DNA of 64,000 bases from Blautia sp. SC05B48 (GTDB lineage: Bacteria; Bacillota; Clostridia; Lachnospirales; Lachnospiraceae). The position numbers and the translations under genes are program-made. Below the pieces are notes generated by a model. It did not search any database. It was not told where the DNA came from and was given only the letters and a program-made list of their open reading frames with translations. Below are positions 59,955 to 64,000 of the stretch, piece by piece. Each line of letters begins with the position of its first letter. Within the stretch, counting starts at the first letter, position 1. The stretch spans positions 3,301,501-3,365,500 of the forward strand of contig NZ_CP040518.1 of the NCBI RefSeq assembly GCF_005848555.1, in the 5' to 3' direction.

Positions 59955-61019
59955 ATGTCGAATAAAAAAATAGCAATAGAAAAGCGCCTTAAAGTGCGCC
60001 TATACCTATCATTGCTGGTTTATACCGTTGTTGGATATGGTTTGACCCTTATCTTGGACTACATCTTTTCAAAATTTGACAACGGTATTTTTGCATGGCT
60101 CTACTGGCGGCTCGATCTGCTTTTTATTTTGTATCTGATGATCGGCTTTGTATGTATTTTCAATTACTATTGGAAAAAGCCGTGGGGCTATCTGGATGAA
60201 GTAATTGATGCGACCCAAACGGTCTATGAGCAGAACAATCATACCGTATCATTGCCTGACCCACTGAAAGAATTGGAGGCACAACTCAATCAAATCAAAA
60301 TGTCTGTTCTGTTGAGCAAACGGGCTGCAAAGCAGGCAGAAGAGAAGAAAAATGAAATTATTATGTATCTGGCACATGATATACGCACTCCTCTCACAAC
60401 GGTAATCGGCTATTTGAGCCTGCTCCATGAAGCCCCTGACATGCCTGAACAGCAAAAGGAAAAGTATGTAAAAGTTGCGTTGAATAAGGCAGAACGCCTT
60501 GAAAAGCTCATCAATGAACTTTTTGAAATTACCAAGTACAATGCACATACGGTTATTATCAAAAAAGAACCTGTGGATTTACATTGTCTGATTGCGCAGG
60601 TAATAGATGAAATATATCCGACACTCTCCGCAAATGGCAATACAGCGGTATTTACTGCGGAGGATAACTTATCCGTGAACGCTGACCCTGAAAAACTGGC
60701 GAGAGTTTTCAGTAACCTTTTGCGGAACGCCGCGTCATACAGCTACCCACAGACAGAGATTACTATATCGGCCAAACGGTTAGAACATGATATTCAGATC
60801 ACTTTTGAAAATCGTGGGGAAACAATCCCGGAGGAACAGCTTAACAGTATATTTGAGAAATTCAATCGGTTGGATGAAGCCCGGCTTTCCAATACAGGCG
60901 GCGCGGGACTTGGTCTTTCTATTTCGGAAGAAATTATACATTTACACGGTGGAACGATTACTGCATCCAGTCAAAACGAAACCATAGACTTTGTGATTAC
61001 ATTACCCCTTTCCGCTTAG
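59955..61019 (+). CDS. vanS: VanS-like sensor histidine kinase
   Basis: 354 residues. Two membrane segments (about 15-40 and 48-70) with almost no outer loop, then HisKA with the His in MYLAHDIRTPLT, the N-box LLRNAASYS, and GGAGLGLSIS. The short sensor and the DIRTPLTTVIGYL sequence match VanS-type kinases. AGGAGG 11 bases before ATG. It forms a vanR-vanZ-vanS operon closed by a terminator. Confidence 0.92.
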   Translation: MSNKKIAIEKRLKVRLYLSLLVYTVVGYGLTLILDYIFSKFDNGIFAWLYWRLDLLFILYLMIGFVCIFNYYWKKPWGYLDEVIDATQTVYEQNNHTVSLPDPLKELEAQLNQIKMSVLLSKRAAKQAEEKKNEIIMYLAHDIRTPLTTVIGYLSLLHEAPDMPEQQKEKYVKVALNKAERLEKLINELFEITKYNAHTVIIKKEPVDLHCLIAQVIDEIYPTLSANGNTAVFTAEDNLSVNADPEKLARVFSNLLRNAASYSYPQTEITISAKRLEHDIQITFENRGETIPEEQLNSIFEKFNRLDEARLSNTGGAGLGLSISEEIIHLHGGTITASSQNETIDFVITLPLSA

Positions 61020-61080
61020 GAAAATAAGACTGTGATCTTAGGAATTACTTAGGAATTTAAGCGTGTGATTTTTGAGATTG

Positions 61081-61124
61081 AAAAGCCTTTGTTCGGTACA
61101 ATGATTATCGAACAAGGGCTTTTT
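61081..61124 (+). terminator. Terminator after the vanS-like gene
   Basis: AAAAGCCTTTGTTCG (61081-61095) pairs with CGAACAAGGGCTTTT (61109-61123) with two wobbles, ending in T's. Confidence 0.85.
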
Positions 61125-61159
61125 ATTGTTCAGCCGAAGCAAAAGAAAGGAGTGTAAGC

Positions 61160-62047
61160 ATGGAACTGAAAATAGAGCATTTAAGCAAGCAGTTCAAAGA
61201 CAAAACAGCAGTAAATGATGTCAATCTGACATTGACTCCCGGCGTTTGAGGACTTTTGGGGGCGAATTGCGCAGGGAAAACCACGCTCATGCGCATGATT
61301 GCTGATATTATGAAACCAACCAGCGGAGCAGTTTACTATGACGGAAAAAACATTCGAGAGTTGGGTGAAGTTTACCGAAGCAAGTTTGGCTTTCTGCCGC
61401 AGGACTTTGGGTATCACCGGGATTTTACGGTCAAAGATTATTTGGAGTATGTGGCTGCGCTGAAAGATATTCCTACAAGGGCAACCACCCAAAAGATCCA
61501 TCATTTGTTGGACATTCTTTCGCTCTCCGATGTGAAAAAGAAAAAAATCTCCAATCTGTCAGGCGGCATGAAGCGTCGTGTTGGTATTGCGCAGGCTATG
61601 TTGAACGACCCGGAGATACTTGTCATGGACGAACCGACAGCAGGACTTGATCCCGGAGAGCGCGTGCGTCTGCGGAATTTCATTTCCGAGTTTTCGCATG
61701 ATCGAATCGTGTTGATTTCCACCCATATCGTATCTGACATAGAATATATTTCTACGCGCAACGCAATTATGAAAGCCGGAGAAATTGTTGATGTCGGAAC
61801 TACCGCAGAACTTGTCAAGCGGATTGAGGGCAAGGTTTGGAATTGCATAATTCCGACCTCAAAGCTGCCGGAATGTGAAATGCGGCTGCGCATTATCAAT
61901 CAGCGAGGCGAAGATCACAATCAGGTTTCTATTCGTTATCTGTCCGAGCATTCGGAAATTGATGGGTCTGTTACAACGGAGCCACGATTGGAAGATCTGT
62001 ATCTGTGGTTGTTCCCGCAGACAGACTTGGAAAAGGAGGACAGATAA
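61160..62047 (+). pseudogene. ABC transporter ATP-binding protein with an in-frame TGA and altered Walker A
   Basis: The frame starts at ATG 61160 with AAAGGAG ahead (MELKIEHLSKQF), meets TGA at 61247-61249 in TPGV-stop-GLLGANCAGKTT, and is open to 62047 (296 codons). Most relatives have Trp or Tyr at that place. The Walker A reads GANCAGKT with Cys instead of Gly. The rest is intact: SGGMKRRVGIAQ, LVMDEPTAGLD, STHIVSD. A restart at TTG 61256 would lack the first strands. Probably dead, unless TGA is read through. The partner permease follows and looks intact. Confidence 0.82.
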
Positions 62048-62048
62048 T

Positions 62049-63290
62049 ATGCGGCTCTTTAGACTTGAACTAAAACGTATTTTGAAGTCACGGCGCACCC
62101 TGATTTTACTTGCAATCGCACTTTTGCTTTCCGTAGCCATGGCATACCTGCCTATTTCATTTGAGGGTATTAACCGTCCAAACGAAGATGGCACGGTTAC
62201 AGAATTAGATGGCTTGTCAGCTATCAAGTACAAACAAGATTTATATAAAACATCCGCTGGTGAAGTGACCCCGGATAGGATCAAATCGGCTTTGGAAACT
62301 TATCAAAGCTGCGTTCGAGAATATGGGCCAGTCGAGGAAGAGGGCTTTCCTCTGTCTGTATTTGTTGAAAAAATCGTCCCGTTCCGTCACTTGCTGATGG
62401 GTCTGTCCGAAGCGTTTGCTGATCCATTAACAGGCATTGGTGCTGATTTAATGGATATTGACCCGAATGACATTGACGGAGCCTATTATGAAAAGTGCGC
62501 AGAACATTTACAGGATGTCATGCGGAATGAGCAAAGAGAAAACGAAACCGCACAGCAGAAAGCTCTTGAAAAATATTCAGAACTTGATACGCCATTTTAT
62601 CTTCATTCTGGAATTTCTAAAGATGCATTTGATTATATTGAGTTTTATATTTTGTTCCTTGCTATTTTGTGTGTGGCAATCGCAGCACCTACTTTCGCCG
62701 GAGAATATCAAACGGGCGGTGACAGCATCCTGCGAACCACCAAATACGGGCATAAACAATTAGCAATTACCAAAATTCTGGCGGCATTTACACTTTTCGT
62801 TGTTACATTCCTTGTCGGGATCACGGTACACATTCTGATTTTAGATGCAGCGTTCGGGACGGATTGTTTAAAAACATCGTTTCAGATGCGATACTCTATC
62901 ATTAATCTGCCAAACATCAATCTGGGGCAGTTGCAGATAATTCTCGCAGCAGCGGGCTTACTTTCTGTATTAGCAACGGTTAGCTGTACGCTGTTCCTGT
63001 CTGCAAAATGTAAAGACACATTGACCGTTTTGCTGATCTCTATTGTAGTTCTTCTCATGCCGCTTTTTGCATATGTGGCGATGGGAGCAACATGGCTCTC
63101 TACCATACTTCCATCTGCCGGAATTGGTATGCAGAACAATTTCCTTTCTCAGCTTGCAGATTTCAATTATCTGAATATCGGTGGAACGAGTTTCTGGACA
63201 CCGCATGTTATTTTGATTTCGGCAGGAATTGAATTATTTGTGTTTACATTCTTGGCGATTCATTCCTATTGCAGACATCAGGTAGCATAA
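62049..63290 (+). CDS. ABC-2-like membrane permease
   Basis: 413 residues. One N-terminal membrane segment (RTLILLAIALLLSVAMAYL), a long outer loop of about 170 residues, then five further helices (from FYILFLAILCVAIAAPTFAGEY). The layout is of ABC-2 exporters of antibiotics or peptides. GGAGGA at about 62034 sets ATG 62049. Its ATPase partner just upstream carries a stop codon. Confidence 0.88.
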   Translation: MRLFRLELKRILKSRRTLILLAIALLLSVAMAYLPISFEGINRPNEDGTVTELDGLSAIKYKQDLYKTSAGEVTPDRIKSALETYQSCVREYGPVEEEGFPLSVFVEKIVPFRHLLMGLSEAFADPLTGIGADLMDIDPNDIDGAYYEKCAEHLQDVMRNEQRENETAQQKALEKYSELDTPFYLHSGISKDAFDYIEFYILFLAILCVAIAAPTFAGEYQTGGDSILRTTKYGHKQLAITKILAAFTLFVVTFLVGITVHILILDAAFGTDCLKTSFQMRYSIINLPNINLGQLQIILAAAGLLSVLATVSCTLFLSAKCKDTLTVLLISIVVLLMPLFAYVAMGATWLSTILPSAGIGMQNNFLSQLADFNYLNIGGTSFWTPHVILISAGIELFVFTFLAIHSYCRHQVA

Positions 63291-63317
63291 AAGAAGTTCA
63301 AAATAGAATGAATTGAT

Positions 63318-63496
63318 TATCTGCCGCACGACGGCAAAAGAAAAAGCAGACAATTTGGAACGACGGCTTTGATTTTCAGAGCCAGCGTTTCTTTGTGGCA
63401 ACACAAACCTATGATGAATTTTCCGGAAATATTGTAGCTAATAGCATTGTTTATGCGTTGAAAATATCTGAAAAATTGATGAAAGTAGAAATATAA
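63318..63496 (+). other. C-terminal remnant of an unrecognised protein
   Basis: A frame reading TIWNDGFDFQSQRFFVATQT, then YDEFSGNIVANSIVYALKIS to a stop at 63494-63496, without a start codon or ribosome site. Probably the tail of a deleted gene. The following 63500-63590 is very AT-rich with a promoter-like TATAAT (63550-63555). Confidence 0.35.
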
Positions 63497-63594
63497 TATT
63501 AAAATAAAAAATAATATAAAAAATTGTTTTACTATAGAGAAATATATAGTATAATACAACCATAAGAAGTGATAAAAAAATAACAAGTTGACCT

Positions 63595-63637
63595 AGCCAA
63601 ACATAATAAGTTTTACTGTTGTGTTTGGCTTTTTTTA
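63595..63637 (+). terminator. Terminator-like hairpin
   Basis: AGCCAAACA (63595-63603) pairs with TGTTTGGCT (63622-63630), followed by TTTTTTT. It lies between the TATAAT at 63550 and the next gene, so it could be an attenuator for it. Confidence 0.75.
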
Positions 63638-63671
63638 TTTGATAGCCAGAGCGGGAAGTGAGGTGTCTGCA

Positions 63672-63989
63672 ATGATAATCTGTGTTATCTTTGATTTGGG
63701 AATGGCAGTGATTATGTTTTTATTCGGAATCTGCTTTGTAAAATCAAATGGAAAGGCCGTTGCATTTTTGTCTGGCTATAATATGAAATCTAAGGAAGAA
63801 CGAAAACAGTATGATGAAAAAGAAATGTGCAGAGTATATGGAAATCGGATGATGTGGATGGCACTGCCATTTGTAGCCGGGGCAGCCATAGATTTTTTAT
63901 ATAGTGGAGTCGGGTGTCTGGCAGCATGCGTAATATGGACAGTTCAATTTGTTTTATTGATGAAAGAACGTAAGAAACGAGAAAAATAG
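63672..63989 (+). CDS. DUF3784-family small membrane protein
   Basis: 105 residues with three hydrophobic segments (MIICVIFDLGMAVIMFLFGI; WMALPFVAGAAIDFLY; CLAACVIWTVQFVLLM) and a central polar motif (LSGYNMKSKEERKQYDEKEMCR) typical of DUF3784. ATG 63672, with AGTGAGGTG ahead, is preferred over starts inside the terminator. Function unknown. Confidence 0.82.
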   Translation: MIICVIFDLGMAVIMFLFGICFVKSNGKAVAFLSGYNMKSKEERKQYDEKEMCRVYGNRMMWMALPFVAGAAIDFLYSGVGCLAACVIWTVQFVLLMKERKKREK

Positions 63990-64000
63990 AAAAGAACATT

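Noticed and set aside
61875..62048. N-terminal extension of the ABC permease frame
   Set aside because: It overlaps the ATPase gene in another frame; GGAGGA before ATG 62049 and the usual ABC-2 N-terminus set the start.
58737..63290. Vancomycin resistance operon
   Set aside because: No vanH, vanA/B-type ligase or vanX gene lies in the region, so resistance cannot be claimed from regulators and vanZ alone.

Overview
The window reads as a piece of chromosome from a gut Firmicute of the Lachnospiraceae/Clostridia type. The housekeeping proteins (AlaS, ribosomal protein S21, MiaB, cardiolipin synthase), TTGACA/TATAAT promoters, strong AGGAGG ribosome sites and many ECF sigma/DUF4179 pairs all fit. 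Species cannot be fixed from sequence alone. No rRNA, tRNA or CRISPR array was seen.

Layout. 1-9.9 kb is core: the tyrS 3' end, alaS, rpsU, cls, miaB, then a copper operon (csoR-copA) with two perfect CsoR-type operators and a CopZ-like domain fused to the CopA C-terminus. 9.96-11.86 kb is a full group II intron with its reverse transcriptase, sitting directly behind the copA terminator; a 107-nt piece of the same intron's 3' end lies at 19.3 kb. 11.9-19.3 kb holds tspO, a PurF-like protein without its catalytic cysteine, HAD phosphatase-thiD-pepP, adenosine deaminase and ogt. 19.4-23.5 kb holds two ECF sigma/anti-sigma pairs and a dead transposase.

23.5-33.7 kb is a scarred accessory zone: asnB behind three BlaI-type operators, a tnpB stub, an AT-rich Gabija antiphage pair (gajA-gajB), a headless ftsW/rodA fragment, a broken IS200/IS605 element, a broken GH95 gene, a structured ncRNA and a nuclease-like pseudogene with two in-frame stops. 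33.8-38.5 kb has an ECF/DUF4179/L,D-transpeptidase operon and a headless hybrid kinase. 38.7-41.3 kb has a small CpeT-like protein and a GH20 hexosaminidase. 41.5-49.6 kb is a two-component plus ABC transporter operon with exported proteins, sharing a response-regulator direct repeat at two promoters. 49.8-52.9 kb has an M28 peptidase, a small lipoprotein and an intact tnpB element. 58.7-63.3 kb is a vanR-vanZ-vanS-like set with no vanHAX, followed by an ABC pair whose ATPase carries a stop codon.

The most interesting system is at 53.1-56.4 kb together with asnB at 23.7-25.8 kb. A BlaI-family repressor and a BlaR1-like M56 membrane protease are encoded next to an exported protein. The receptor has no penicillin-binding sensor. 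Its extracytoplasmic tail is instead a copy of the C-terminal domain of the exported protein. The exported-protein promoter and the asnB promoter share one architecture (TTGACW, 17 nt, TAGAAT, with TTCTACANNTGTAGAA operators), so asparagine synthetase, possibly a peptidoglycan amidotransferase, is predicted to belong to the regulon. Links between these parts are inference from sequence; the operators and the domain sharing are directly visible.
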